From Smittium mucronatum (lineage: Eukaryota; Kickxellomycota; Harpellomycetes; Harpellales; Legeriomycetaceae), in the NCBI GenBank assembly GCA_001953115.1, contig LSSL01002419.1, forward strand, positions 1-23,305: 23,305 nucleotides of DNA, in the 5' to 3' direction. A program made the translations under genes and the position numbers. Below, piece after piece: positions 1 through 10,613 of the stretch; the first letter of the stretch is position 1; every line of letters starts with the position of its first letter. The notes under the pieces are model-generated. The model ran no database searches and was not told where the DNA came from. It saw only the letters and a list, made by a program, of their open reading frames with translations.

Positions 1-2847
1 TTCTATATATTCTATATTTTTTTTCTCGCTGAGGGTATCTAACTCGCCGGTATCAACTTGATCTTTATTATAAGTTATCTCTGATTGGTCTCCTTCATAA
101 TAATTTATACCACTCTGCTGATATTCATCGCCCTTTTTATCTTTATAAGAGCTACCCTGAATGTTGGAATAATATGGGTTTTCAGCTTCTCCATAATTAA
201 TTTCGTTATACTCGATATAATCAGTTTGTTGAATAATATTATGTTGGTTTAGGGTAATTCTAGGATAACTATCTGCATGATTTGCAAATAATACATTCGG
301 TTTATATTCATCTTGGCCATTATGACTAGCATCATTTCTCGAATCGGTTGATAAAATGTAATAACTGTCTTTTTCGAAATCTTCTGGTGAGTTTTCAAGC
401 TCCAAAGGGTCTTCATATTCGAAATAATTACTATATTCTATTGAGATATCATCGTGGTTATACCCATATTCACCAGATTCTTCGTATGTATCGTTACCAT
501 TTCGAGGCTCTACATCCAATGATTGTGATGAGGTCGGATCATATATAACCGCATCTTTGGAATATTTAGTACCATGATAATTGGATATTTTCCTTGATTT
601 CGTGAATAATTGCTCATAATTTCTAGAATTTTTTGGATGAAATGCTTTATAGTTTGTAGTTTTATATGGCAAATAGCCAGAAAATAAATAATCTGATGTC
701 ATTGACGACTTATTTTCACTGGCATAAATAGAATCCAAATAATCTTCAGTTGCTGTATCCCCGTCAAATGTAGTAGAAAAATCATCTACAAAATTTTGAT
801 CTCCTATATCTGAAATATAATTAAATGCTGTTTTAGCTAATGGATCTGAGGCTAAATCGGTAAAATCTTCATTGAAAATGTGTAAATTTTCATCTTTATC
901 TGAATCGAAGTTTAAGATGGAAAATTTAGATAACTCGTCATTTGAATTAAAAAAATCCTTGCCATGTAAGGACGAAAAGAATGTTGAATAAAATTCATTT
1001 TTTCCGTTAAAATCGGTGCTACTTTCAGTTATTGTTGAGAATTTATTCTTTTTAGAAGACCGATATTTCTTTGATTTATGATGTTTTTTTGGCTTTTTTG
1101 ATTGATTATATGTAGTACTGTGTGGTGAATAATTCGAATTTTCGTATGAGTGAGTGGGAATTAATTCATATGGATATGCTGTTTGCATAATAGAATCAAC
1201 ACTACTTGACAGATTAATTACTAAAGTCTTGGTGCTATAATCAGTGATTAGCTTTTTAGAGGAGTCTGTGATATGCTCAGGGATAGTACTCATAAATCCA
1301 TCTTCAGTCTTACTTGCCTCGAGATTGCACTTTTCTTTATTTCCAAGTCCATCATTACATTCTGAAATTTGAGGGTTTGAAATAGACACCATCCAATTGT
1401 TCTCTGTATCTTCGGTAGCTGAATTCGTGTTTATATATTTTCTTGTTGAATTATTAACCTCATCAGTTGGTATTTTCGAAGTTATGAAGCTCTGATCATC
1501 GGTTGACGAAAACTTTAATCCTTTTGAGTATGTGTCCGAAGAATAGGTAGCGTGTCTATATATAGTTTTTGTTACGGTTTTTATGCAATTGCATGATATT
1601 TCTGGCTTTGCAAAACTCTCCTCAATATAGGATGATAATTCTCGAGTTTGTTGAAGGGTATTTTTTTGATTTAATTTTGAGCCGATTAGGGCATTAATAG
1701 GGAATGTTTTAGAAACTCTGGGTCTACATTTCGATATTGTAATAACTTTTGGTGATTTCAAATAGCTTAATTTCGACTTTTTCGCTGTAAAAACATTCGG
1801 ATTAATGGTACTATCACTTCTATTAAAATTGAATAAATTTTTTGGATTCTCATTTAATGTCTTTGTAACAATCAATTTAGAATATGAAACTTTGACATTG
1901 GTCGGAATCAAAGAATAATTTTCCTCTATATCCATTATAAAAGAAGGATTTGAGTAACTATCTTCTATAAAATCAGTAGATATATTAATATTTTTTTGCT
2001 CTGATGGTATATTTGATAAACCCCGAGGTTGGTGTTTTTTTGTAGCGTACTCTCTGTAAAATTTGGGATCTTTTTTAGTGTACTTTTCCATTGATCTTTT
2101 TTTTAGATGATTCTCTGTAATAGTGCCATACTTATCAAACTTTGATACTTGCCCTGAATTACTAGAATATACACCACCAATATAATCATTTGAAAATGAT
2201 ATTTCAGTTTTTAAATTTTGAATAGTCTTCTCATTATAAACCTTCGAGGTCTCTCCGATATATTTGATTGATGTATTTGATTCTGCTCCAAGGCATTTTA
2301 AACCGGAGAATTCGTGAGGTATAACTTTAGATGTTTTAGTATAAAGAATTTTCGGGTAAACGGTTTGGTCTCTATAGACTTGAATTTCTGTTTTACTTTT
2401 CTTTTTTGATAGGATATCAGCAATAAAATTTTCTGAATAGTTTTGATCTTTGCTACTATTGATAGAGTTCTCTTCTTGATTTATATTGGAGCTGAATTTC
2501 CTTAAAATCTTCTTATTTGAATTCTTTTTCAAATAAAAATCATTGGGGTAAATGAGATCGAAATCGACGTACTCTGTTTCTACAAAATCAGGCTCGACTC
2601 CATTTGACTTTTTGAAAAATTCTTGAGGCTGTTTTATCTGTTTTTTATTTAAAATTTTTCTAAGCTTTAAAATATGGGGTTGGCTATTTTTGAATTCATA
2701 GTTATTCTTTTCATTTTTTTTATACGATAAATTTTCAGTTTTGGTATTAAAAACATTATTTTTTGTTATAGTGGAACTTTTAATTGAATTTATTCCGGAA
2801 CAGTATTTTAATGTCACCAAAACTTGAAAGAAGAAATTAACTCGCAT
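1..2847 (-). CDS. Probable secreted low-complexity Ser/Asn/Lys/Tyr-rich protein, C-terminus beyond the window
   Basis: The minus strand is open without a stop from an ATG at 2847 to position 1 (949 codons); I checked every codon. A frame this long in AT-rich DNA cannot be chance. The N-terminus, MRVNFFFQVLVTLKYCSG, has a short hydrophobic core (residues 3-13) and looks like a signal peptide, with cleavage possible after about residue 18. Later hydrophobic stretches are absent. Residues 30-300 are rich in Lys, Asn and Ser. Residues 584-602 form a basic cluster (KKPKKHHKSKK core). Residues about 635-949 are acidic and rich in Tyr, Asp, Glu and Ser. Cysteines are few (16, 185, 374, 419, 421, 497, 507). 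I recognise no domain. The start has A at -3, and a TATAAAAT lies at 2918-2925, roughly 70 bp upstream. A secreted or wall/surface protein is the best guess; a nuclear low-complexity protein remains possible because of the basic cluster. The gene is certain, its function is not. Confidence 0.9.
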   Translation of the reverse strand, partial: MRVNFFFQVLVTLKYCSGINSIKSSTITKNNVFNTKTENLSYKKNEKNNYEFKNSQPHILKLRKILNKKQIKQPQEFFKKSNGVEPDFVETEYVDFDLIYPNDFYLKKNSNKKILRKFSSNINQEENSINSSKDQNYSENFIADILSKKKSKTEIQVYRDQTVYPKILYTKTSKVIPHEFSGLKCLGAESNTSIKYIGETSKVYNEKTIQNLKTEISFSNDYIGGVYSSNSGQVSKFDKYGTITENHLKKRSMEKYTKKDPKFYREYATKKHQPRGLSNIPSEQKNINISTDFIEDSYSNPSFIMDIEENYSLIPTNVKVSYSKLIVTKTLNENPKNLFNFNRSDSTINPNVFTAKKSKLSYLKSPKVITISKCRPRVSKTFPINALIGSKLNQKNTLQQTRELSSYIEESFAKPEISCNCIKTVTKTIYRHATYSSDTYSKGLKFSSTDDQSFITSKIPTDEVNNSTRKYINTNSATEDTENNWMVSISNPQISECNDGLGNKEKCNLEASKTEDGFMSTIPEHITDSSKKLITDYSTKTLVINLSSSVDSIMQTAYPYELIPTHSYENSNYSPHSTTYNQSKKPKKHHKSKKYRSSKKNKFSTITESSTDFNGKNEFYSTFFSSLHGKDFFNSNDELSKFSILNFDSDKDENLHIFNEDFTDLASDPLAKTAFNYISDIGDQNFVDDFSTTFDGDTATEDYLDSIYASENKSSMTSDYLFSGYLPYKTTNYKAFHPKNSRNYEQLFTKSRKISNYHGTKYSKDAVIYDPTSSQSLDVEPRNGNDTYEESGEYGYNHDDISIEYSNYFEYEDPLELENSPEDFEKDSYYILSTDSRNDASHNGQDEYKPNVLFANHADSYPRITLNQHNIIQQTDYIEYNEINYGEAENPYYSNIQGSSYKDKKGDEYQQSGINYYEGDQSEITYNKDQVDTGELDTLSEKKNIEYIE

Positions 2848-5800
2848 CTTTTACTAATAAAAACTGCTTTTTTTCCGATGTTTACTTTAAGCATTTAAAA
2901 ATTGGCAAGGTTGTTTTATTTTATATTACTCCTTATCGATATATATATACAGCCCATCAGAGAGGTATTCACACTTTGGAAAATTTTACTTCTTATAATC
3001 TTCTCTCTTAAGAAACCCCGTTTTCAAAATATAATCTGACAGTAAATTTTAAATTATATTTGTAAATCCGCCATTTTGAATAAGAACCGAGAATAAATTT
3101 ATATTATGGTATTTAATAAACCATTCAATACCGGTTATCCAGTTCTTATTCGGTCAAAATTTTATATAAATAAAACACTAATTGGAATTTTTAATAAAAC
3201 AGAAATAGAATAAAGCTAATATAATTTTTTTTGGTTTAATTTTCAACTTTAAAATGGTCATAATCATAGATCAAACATTTGGTACGAAAAACATCTTTCC
3301 TTTTTTTAGGCAACTATCTGGTATGAAAGTAATTGATTTATATAGAGTATAAAATATTAAATATTTTAAAATGCGATAATATTCATAAAAATCTAGAAAA
3401 AAGACTATTAGATTTATTAATTTTATTCAAAAAAGGGAAAAAGTACTATATGTGTAAACTGATAAGATTTTCCGGTTTATTTTTTACTGTAAACACATAT
3501 ATCTGAGATATTTTAATTATTTATATTTTCATTTTTGAAAATATTTAAAAAAAAGATGAAAAAAATTCAAAAAATTGGAGACCTCATATTTTCTTCACGC
3601 TTTCATAATCAGATAAATTTAATTGTTTAGCACATTACTCCCCTATCTTGGATTCTTAAAGCAAAAAACTTGTCTATCAAATTCTAATAAAAATAATTAT
3701 CTAGTGAATTACATGAGAAATAGTAATTTTATAAAGAAGAACACTATATGACCTCAATCTATGTGAAATAAATGTCTATATTTTTTTTACATTCTAACTT
3801 GTTTATTTTTCCTGATTACATACCCCAAAATTTCCATTACCTCGAATGAAAAATATGTATAAATGAATTTGAGCCACAAAAAAACCAGAAATAACTTACC
3901 ATTATGATCTTTTGTTTGCCATTTTAAGTAGATTTGTGGTTACCTTAATTTCGGAAATATATAGTTCAAAATTTATATCAAAATCAGGTTTAATATAACT
4001 AGTGCATTTTTTTATAGAATTGATCGAAGCTTTCAACCTTCATTGCTTTAAGTTTTACAGATTTCCTTTTAATATTTTTAAAAAACCAATACATAATTTC
4101 TATTTTAAAGATCTAATGCTCTATCCAAATTAATCATTTAAGACTGGATCATATTTATTAGAGCCCTTTATTTCGGTTTAAATTTCCTTTTGTATTAATG
4201 CTAAATTGAGCTTATAAAATCTATTAAATAAATTCTGGATATTGAGAAATAAATTTTCATCCTTATATTTTTATTTAGATGTTTGAAAAATTATGCCAAA
4301 TTTTATTCTAAGCTGATCAATAATATATCAATAACCTACAAAAATCTCGTAATAACGATCTGAAATCCTCATTTAACCAAAATATCCTGGTTTTCCTATC
4401 TATTAATTGAGTAAATTGTATTTCATTTAACCCTTTAAAAAAATATTCATATCTAAATATGTCTAAAATATTCAGGTTTCTCATGTCTAATATAATAGAT
4501 ATCTAATTTTTCAATATCTAAATGAAAAAGTTCAAACCTATTTCTAATCATTAAGCAACCTTAATATGGGTAGAAAAATCCTCTGGAAATTATCAATTAT
4601 TGAAACTCCTGCAATTTTCAACTTGTTTGGTGTGTGAAATGTTATCAGAAAGGTATTTTTAGACAAAATATCTACTTATCTTCAGCATGCAGTAATTAAA
4701 TCGTATACAGGTTTTTTTATCGCTTTTAATGATTTTTACCTTTTTGAAAGCTACAAATTTGCTAGTAGGAGAATTTAAGGTATTTCAATCTTATTGGACA
4801 AATCAATGAGAAATTGGAATGCTATATTATTCACTTAGCCTATCTTTTTGTGAAAAAGAAAAAGGCTTCTTTAGATATAATATAAATGTGGTGTTGGTTT
4901 TGATAATATCTTTATGTTCGTAGCCGCAATACCTGCGAGGATGTAAGCTGTTTTTAATTAAATTGGCTTTTAATTACTCATAATTCTTTATTATTTTGTT
5001 TATTCAAGTCTAGTGATTAATAATCCAACCTAACTAATAAATTCAACAGCGGAAATTTAATTATTTTTAAATTCTAACACAAATTTTTTTCCTCAACACC
5101 TAGAATATTTTTAAAACTCGGAAAAGATAATAGGAGTTTTAATTCTATCAGTCACCTTTGGTCAATGGAAAATTTGGAGGGAGGGAAGCAATATTATTTA
5201 GATTTTTTTTTTGGAGAACTAACAGCCTAAGCAATACCTTTTTTTTCTGAGATAATAAAATATATCGTTTTGGGTGATTTTGACCAGCTATGAATCAGTG
5301 CTTTTTTTTGGATTATTTATACCAATCTACCAAAATCTCTGCTAAAATCGCTAGCTCGTACTTCATGAGTATATTTTAGCTATTAAATTTTGGAGAAAAC
5401 CCATATAAAACTGGAATGCCAGTTAACTATGTCTTTTTCGGATTAGCTTCGATTCCATTTAATTTAAAACCCGTCAAATATAACAATTTTCTGTTTAGAC
5501 AATTTTCATTTAAATTTTAATTTTATATCAAATAAAATATTCAAAAAATCCAGGATGATATTTGATAGTATACTAATAGCCCTTCATTCAAAGTCTATCA
5601 TAAATAGATCTGTACTTTGTTTAAAAATTAATAAGTTTTTTCAGAATCTATGTAAAATTATCATTTATTATTGATTTTTGATTATATAACAGTATTCTTT
5701 GGAAGTGGAAAATAATCAGACCCCATAAGGGATTATTGGTGAGTTTTAAATCATTATAACGTAAATTCAGACGGGAAACTCTGTGGTCTCAAGATTTTGT

Positions 5801-6123
5801 AAGTTAGAAAAAAAATCTATAGTGTACTAAGAAACTCTATAAATTAATAATCAAATATCACACAATATAATATCTTTAAATAAAATATGCATAACTATAC
5901 AAATCGAGTTAAATTTTGTCAAGTTTAGGGATTAGGAATGTGAATAAAGCATCTTATGATTTCAAAAAATATAATACAATAGGATTAGCTTATTTCATAT
6001 TATTGAAGAGGAAAAAAAACAGCAAATAAGCATCTATTAAATCTTATATCTAAAGAAATATTAACAGCAAAACTCATTCAAATTACAAAATTGCGTATAA
6101 AGTATTTAATTAAATAAAAAAAA
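2848..6123. other. Intergenic region without a recognisable gene
   Basis: This 3.3-kb spacer separates the start of the partial secreted-protein gene from the 3' end of SAS10. I find no open frame with coding character and no RNA gene. Two small perfect inverted repeats stand out: an 8-bp pair at 5341-5348/5373-5380 and a 6-bp stem with a 4-base loop at 5409-5424. An A/T-rich hairpin (about 4838-4866) and a small GC-richer patch (4918-4950) are also visible. The first few hundred bases after 2848 must hold the promoter of the minus-strand gene. Confidence 0.6.
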
Positions 6124-6129
6124 TTTATT
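6124..6129 (-). promoter_or_regulatory. Possible poly(A) signal AATAAA downstream of SAS10
   Basis: On the minus strand AATAAA occurs 12-17 bases after the TAA stop of SAS10. The spacing is short and such hexamers are common by chance in DNA this AT-rich, so the assignment is tentative. Confidence 0.3.
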
Positions 6130-6141
6130 TTTAAAAACTGA

Positions 6142-8247
6142 TTATCCCAACCGGACACTCTTCGATAAATTTGTTTTGATTCCTGTAGCTTCACCACCGT
6201 ATGGACCAGATGGTGTTTTATATATTTGTCGAGTGGATGACAACTTCTTCTTTGCAGCTGCATATTTAACCTTCTTTTTGACACGTGGGTTGCGATTGAT
6301 CTTGTTGCGTTTAGGCGTAAGCCCTTTATTCTTGAGGATTTGATAGTTGATAGGTCTTTTTTCGCTTGTGTCCTCAGCGTATGCTTCTGCTTCTAAATTC
6401 GACTCAAGCACGGATTTCCATGCCAATTCTTTGTTACTTACTTTAGGAGCTGGCTTCTTCTTAACTTTTCGCGATTTAGATTGCTCCTTAACTTGTTTGT
6501 AATAGTCATTACCCACATCATAGTCATCCTGTTCTATGTTTTTATCTAGAGGGACTTCAGCTTGATTCGAGTCTAAATCTTCTCCAAAGGTACTCGTAGA
6601 CAAATCAGTTGTTACTTTAGGTTTCTTAGATTTATATGGTATATCATAATCTCCGTCCATCAATTGACGTTTATCACCTTTCTTTGTTTTGGTTTTTGTT
6701 GCCTTGGATGCGAAATGCCTCAAAGAACTCTTCTTTTTATTAGATAAAGATTTATCCAAAAAGTCAATTTCATCTATATTTGCTGACTCTCCGAAATCTG
6801 ATCCCAGATCAATTTTATTTTTTGAAGACTTATTATTCAGCTTTGAAAGTTCTGAATAATCGTTAACATCCAATTCATCTTGCAATGGTTTTGTAAATAT
6901 TGCTAATTTTTTCTTTGGTTTGACAGAAATGGATGTTTCTAGGATTACCTTTGGCTTAACTTCCTTTTCAATCTTTTTAAGGGAGACAGGTTTGATATTT
7001 TTCTTTACTTTTTGTGCGATAACTTCAAGCGAATCGATAACCTTTTTCTTATACTTTGAAAAATTATCAAAAAGTGAATTAATTTTATTCAAAACACCGA
7101 AAATTTTGCCTAAATCGCCTATACTCGATCTTTCTGAAACAGGGCTAGACAAGACCATCAAGTAAAATGAAATATTGCTTATATATACCAAATCAAGTTG
7201 GTAAAGAGCCTCGGCAAAAACCAACTCGTTGCTTCTCCTGCGTTCATTTTTTGTTAAAACCCCTTTAACTTTTGAAATCAAATCAGACAGCTCAGTCGCA
7301 TCTGAATGACTTGCTTTTAAATCATCAATTAATCCAGGTAGCTCTGGATTTGATTTGAGAATTATTTTAAGCTTGTTTTCCCTTGAAACGGAACCGGCAT
7401 CTTGACCAACAGATATCATATTTGCCGATTCTAAATCACCTAGAGAAAACACGTTTTTAGAAAGGAAATCATCCCTGTTAATTTCTTTGACCTGCTTGCT
7501 CTTAGCGACATTGAGATCTGCCAAAAAGTCGTTTGCTGACAACTGAGACAAAAATTTCTTTTGCAATTTTAATGCCTCTTCCTCTTCATCTAATTCAGCT
7601 TCTTCTTCATCAGAAGAGGCTAGAATCTCATCTTTGTCATAATAATCTTTTTTTTTAGCACCCCAAGCTCCAACATCTGAATCTTCCTCAGAATACACTG
7701 ATTGGTCAACAACTGAATCATTTTCATCATCATCGTATCGATCTGATATTGAATCCTCAGAGTCATAGTCTTCATCCTCTAACCCGAAAACTTCGGTGTC
7801 TGAAACAAACAAAAGAAAAGATAGAAAGGAAAATGGGTTTATTTCACTTGATATATGTATGAATATAATTAGATTAAAAATAAAGTTTAATTTTTAAATT
7901 GCTTAAAAAAAAATATATGAGCATACCATTTATTATATTTTCTTCTGGGGCTTCATCATCGTCGAGGTAAATCTTATCTTTTTCTTCAAAATCTGATACA
8001 AAAAAAAAAGAGAAATTTTAGCAAACAAAAATTTTAAAGTGAATAAGATGGACAGTCTAAATCTTTGAAATAGAACTGTGGAGCTTTAAAGCTTACATTC
8101 ATCCTCTGAATCGTGATCTATATCATCCCAAGTGTGGATCTTGGATATAGAGCCCCTACTGATTATTTCTTGGTTCTTATCAAAAGCTATGGAGCTATCG
8201 CCTGAATTTGCAGCTTTGGAAGCTCCCTTTTTTTTTGACTTTCCCAT
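6142..8247 (-). CDS. SAS10: SAS10/UTP3, small-subunit processome protein; join of exons 8097-8247, 7927-7992 and 6142-7799
   Basis: This is a U3 snoRNP-associated subunit of the nucleolar SSU processome, needed for pre-18S rRNA cleavage. Splicing gives 151 + 66 + 1658 nt, i.e. 624 residues plus TAA, near the length of yeast Sas10 (about 610). Exon 1 begins MGKSKKKG and carries the family's N-terminal TWDDIDHDSEDE signature. The frame passes through both junctions (phase 1 each) into YFEEKDK and then DTEVFG. An acidic stretch follows (73-150), with the family motif WGAKKKDYY at about 118-126. A Sas10/Utp3/C1D-type helical domain lies at about 223-303. Residues 325-550 are a Lys-rich linker. 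The strongly conserved Sas10 C-terminal domain is at 553-624 (KRPINYQILKNKGLTPKR near its start, SGPYGGEATGIKTNLSKSV near its end). The ATG at 8247 has A at -3 and G at +4 and is the first in-frame ATG; upstream in-frame sequence has only TTG. Both introns are GT-AG. Confidence 0.96.
7800..7926 (-). other. SAS10 intron 2 (127 bp)
   Basis: The donor is G|GTATGC (first intron base 7926) and the acceptor TTTCAG|AC (last intron base 7800), preceded by a long T/C-rich tract. It joins exon 2, ending in Asn codon plus G, to exon 3, giving Asp-Thr-Glu. The intron sequence carries stops in the exon frame upstream of its last codons. Confidence 0.9.
7993..8096 (-). other. SAS10 intron 1 (104 bp)
   Basis: The donor is T|GTAAGC (first intron base 8096) and the acceptor TATCAG|AT (last intron base 7993), after a run of T. 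A branch-point-like TGCTAAAAT lies about 25-30 bases before the acceptor. Splicing joins ...DSEDE to YFEEKDKIYL, the expected acidic N-terminal region of the family. Confidence 0.9.
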
Positions 8248-8466
8248 AATCTCTCTTTTTGCGGCTAAAATAATACCTTTTTCTTTACCTAGAAATTTCA
8301 AGGTTTTATTTAGAGGCCTCTAAAATAAAATCAAAAAAAAAAAAAATTTTACCAAAAGTTGTTGATTATTGGCCATAATGACTAAACAAACTTCCTCATT
8401 AGGCCAATTGATTTTAGTCTATAATACTTGAACTATTTTTCAATTCTAAAAAAAAAAATTTATATT
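8248..8466. other. 5' flank of SAS10
   Basis: This AT-rich flank presumably contains the SAS10 promoter and 5' UTR. It has A/T homopolymer runs (8331-8344, 8448-8458) but no element I can name. The frame upstream of the SAS10 ATG stays open for 18 codons but contains no ATG. Confidence 0.5.
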
Positions 8467-8468
8467 CA

Positions 8469-8665
8469 TATGGAAGATTCTTAATGAATTTAGACTTTTC
8501 CTTAATTGATAATTTATTGGTCATCCTAGCTCATATCCAATTAGGATTTCTCATTTTAAACTGACGTATGGAAGCTCTTAATAAAAAGAGCATTTGTCCT
8601 TATATCACTTTTACTGGTCAGATTGTTATTAAGTTTATCCAATGTGTTTTCTCGATTACATATAG
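8469..8665. repeat. Diverged tandem duplication, about 98-bp unit, two copies
   Basis: Unit 1 begins at 8469 and unit 2 at 8567. Both start TATGGAAG, continue with a TCTTAAT block and a CCTTA block, then T(T/C)TA(T/C)TGGTCA, and end with a TATCCAAT...TTTCTC block. I aligned them by eye with a few short gaps, and similarity is moderate. The second unit contains a 6-bp hairpin (GCTCTT/AAGAGC). No coding potential is seen. An old local duplication is likeliest; the TATGGAA start also recalls the 3' tails of the LINE copies elsewhere in the window, but too weakly to assign it. Confidence 0.45.
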
Positions 8666-8959
8666 CCATTTATATTAGCCGATTCGTAACCTGTAGACTA
8701 TCTAGTGCCATTTCCATGCCCAATATTTAAGTTGCTTTTATTTCCTCTTCAATAAATCAGTTTAGTAGTAGATAAATTTTTGCAATTTATGAATACACTT
8801 ATTCAAAATTCTGCAGATCAATCCAACGATTCTGTAGAAGCCTAAATTTTATTAATCCTCTTAGAACTTGACTCTTTCTAGGAGCTCAATACCCTCAATG
8901 AACTATTGCTTGTTGTCAAAGAGCTTAATTCATGACTGAACTTAACCTCAGTCATCCTG

Positions 8960-9085
8960 CATACTTGAATCTTCTCCAGGTGGGGGGGGGGTCTTTCTAT
9001 TATTAGATTGCACCCCTTTTCCGTAGGTACGCAGCCGGCAGTCCGGCAGAGGAGCTCACTGTAGTTGGGATGATAGTCTTTTTTA
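8960..9085 (+). mobile_element. Short 3'-end relic of the LINE-like retrotransposon (copy E)
   Basis: This GC-richer patch in AT-rich DNA has a run of 10 G at 8982-8991, in the place where the other copies encode their Gly run. After it comes a segment (about 9020-9070) that lines up base for base with the 3' tail of the copy at 22.67 kb in opposite orientation: GTA(C/T)G, then a hairpin region, then CGGCAGAG and GAG. The stem GCCGG/CCGGC with loop CAGT is at 9034-9047. The G run and hairpin are only about 43 bases apart, against about 163-168 in two other copies, so roughly 120 bp are deleted. Upstream of 8960 I cannot follow the homology. Confidence 0.65.
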
Positions 9086-9089
9086 TACG

Positions 9090-10454
9090 ACTTTTTCTTT
9101 TTTTCGTATTTTTTTAGTATAGTTTTTAATGATGTATTCTTACAATATTATTCCGTGATATCAAAAATTGAAAATTCTGAAAATCGGAATACTTAATAGT
9201 AATGTAGAATTTGAATTGCTGGGAAAAATAGAAAGGCGTTTTCACTTTTCGAATACTTTAATCAGGAAATCGAAGTACGTTTGAGAGTAATTTTTTTTTT
9301 TTTCATAAGTAAATTAACTTTGTGTCAGAAGAAAAAAATCTATATACAAGTAATTTATATTCTTTTATACACTTAAAGAGTGATTTTAAAACTCAAAATT
9401 ACCAAAATCTTTATTTCAGGCTAATATGTTTTAATTTTCTAATTATTTTTGTATTTACATTTATTCCAGTAATATAAAATTAAAAATTTTCAGCTTTAAA
9501 GGTGCATATTAATTATCGCAACAAATGGTATTGATCATCATAAGGTGAGAGGTTCTGAAGTATAATTGAAATCATTTCGTGTACATGGGGATTCTAAGGC
9601 TTAATATCGCCGGCTTTTTAAAAGAAAGATAAATGAATGAAATCTTTAAAATGAGGACAATGCAGAAACCTATTTGGAAAAAACCTTTCCAATTATAATA
9701 AACCGAAAAATGATGTAAATTTTAAATAAAAAAGATCGAATATTTGTTTTAAAGATTTTTTTATTTAAAAAAAAGTGGTTAATAGTTATAAGTCGCTTCA
9801 TTAATCATTCCCACTGGTGAAATCAACATGGCAATATTTAAATGTAAATTTATGTAAATTTTAAAGTTTTTAATCGATTTTTTTTTAGGAGTAGCCGCTA
9901 TGTGTGAGATATTACGTGGATACTAATACATAATTCCAATAAATTGATTTGAAAACTGATTGACTCCACCACAAAATATTTTTTATCGTTATGAATTAAA
10001 TAAAGTGAATGAATGAATAATAAAACTAATCTGATGTTATATAAATGATTCCTTAGTTTCTAAGCTATCATACCCTTAAGCATCGCTCGAAATTTGAAGA
10101 CTGACTCACAATCAAATAATCATGTGTGCTAAGTGTAGTGAGTTTGTGGAGTATCTGTTATTTTCATAATATTTAGAAATTTAAAATTTAAAATAATTTG
10201 GCTCATATTCCCTGCTGATCAATGTAAATATAGATAAAATCATTAAAAACTCTTAAACTCATCGATTCGCAACAATGTCTTAGATACTCTAGCTGAATGC
10301 TAACCATACAAGATGAAAATGTGAGTCGTTTATATTAGGCTTAAATCAATTTGGTTTGCAATGTCGGATATCTTAGATTTAAAAAACTGAATGGTTCTTG
10401 GATGATGTAAATTTTTATAATTGACTCTATTTTTTTAATCACTCTGAGAGTTTA
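9090..10454. other. AT-rich noncoding DNA, nothing recognised
   Basis: I see no open frame with coding character, no tRNA and no repeat shared with the rest of the window. A short inverted TATTCCG/CGGAATA pair (about 9150-9190) is the only local structure. Confidence 0.5.
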
Positions 10455-10613
10455 CAGAAACGACCTTCGGTATATTTTTATCTACACTTCTTTTTTTAAA
10501 AAAAAAAAAAAAAGATGCCTTTTAGTCGAATTTATCATGAATATGCTCCATAAAAACACAGAGAAAATTATTGATACTAAAATTAGGACCGAAGGTCCCC
10601 AAAATAAATCGTT
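10455..10613. repeat. Interrupted inverted repeat, possible hairpin or MITE-like relic
   Basis: The perfect 10-bp arms GACCTTCGGT (10462-10471) and ACCGAAGGTC (10588-10597) are extended outward by a second matching block: AGAAACGA just left of the left arm, and TCGTTTCT at 10608-10615 on the right, separated there by about 11 extra bases. The interior has a T7-A15 self-complementary tract (10492-10514). The arms are GC-richer than the surroundings. No coding sequence or obvious target duplication was seen. Confidence 0.45.

Noticed and set aside
348..548. Plus-strand frame inside the partial secreted-protein gene
   Set aside because: It is antisense to a 949-codon open frame and has no coding character of its own.
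4940..4985. A third copy of repeat X near a TTTTTAATTAAATTGGCTT block
   Set aside because: The match is limited to about 20 AT-rich bases and does not extend convincingly on either side.
6078..6284. Short frames overlapping SAS10, including 6920-7165 and 8132-8323 on the plus strand
   Set aside because: They are shadows of the SAS10 exons in other frames.
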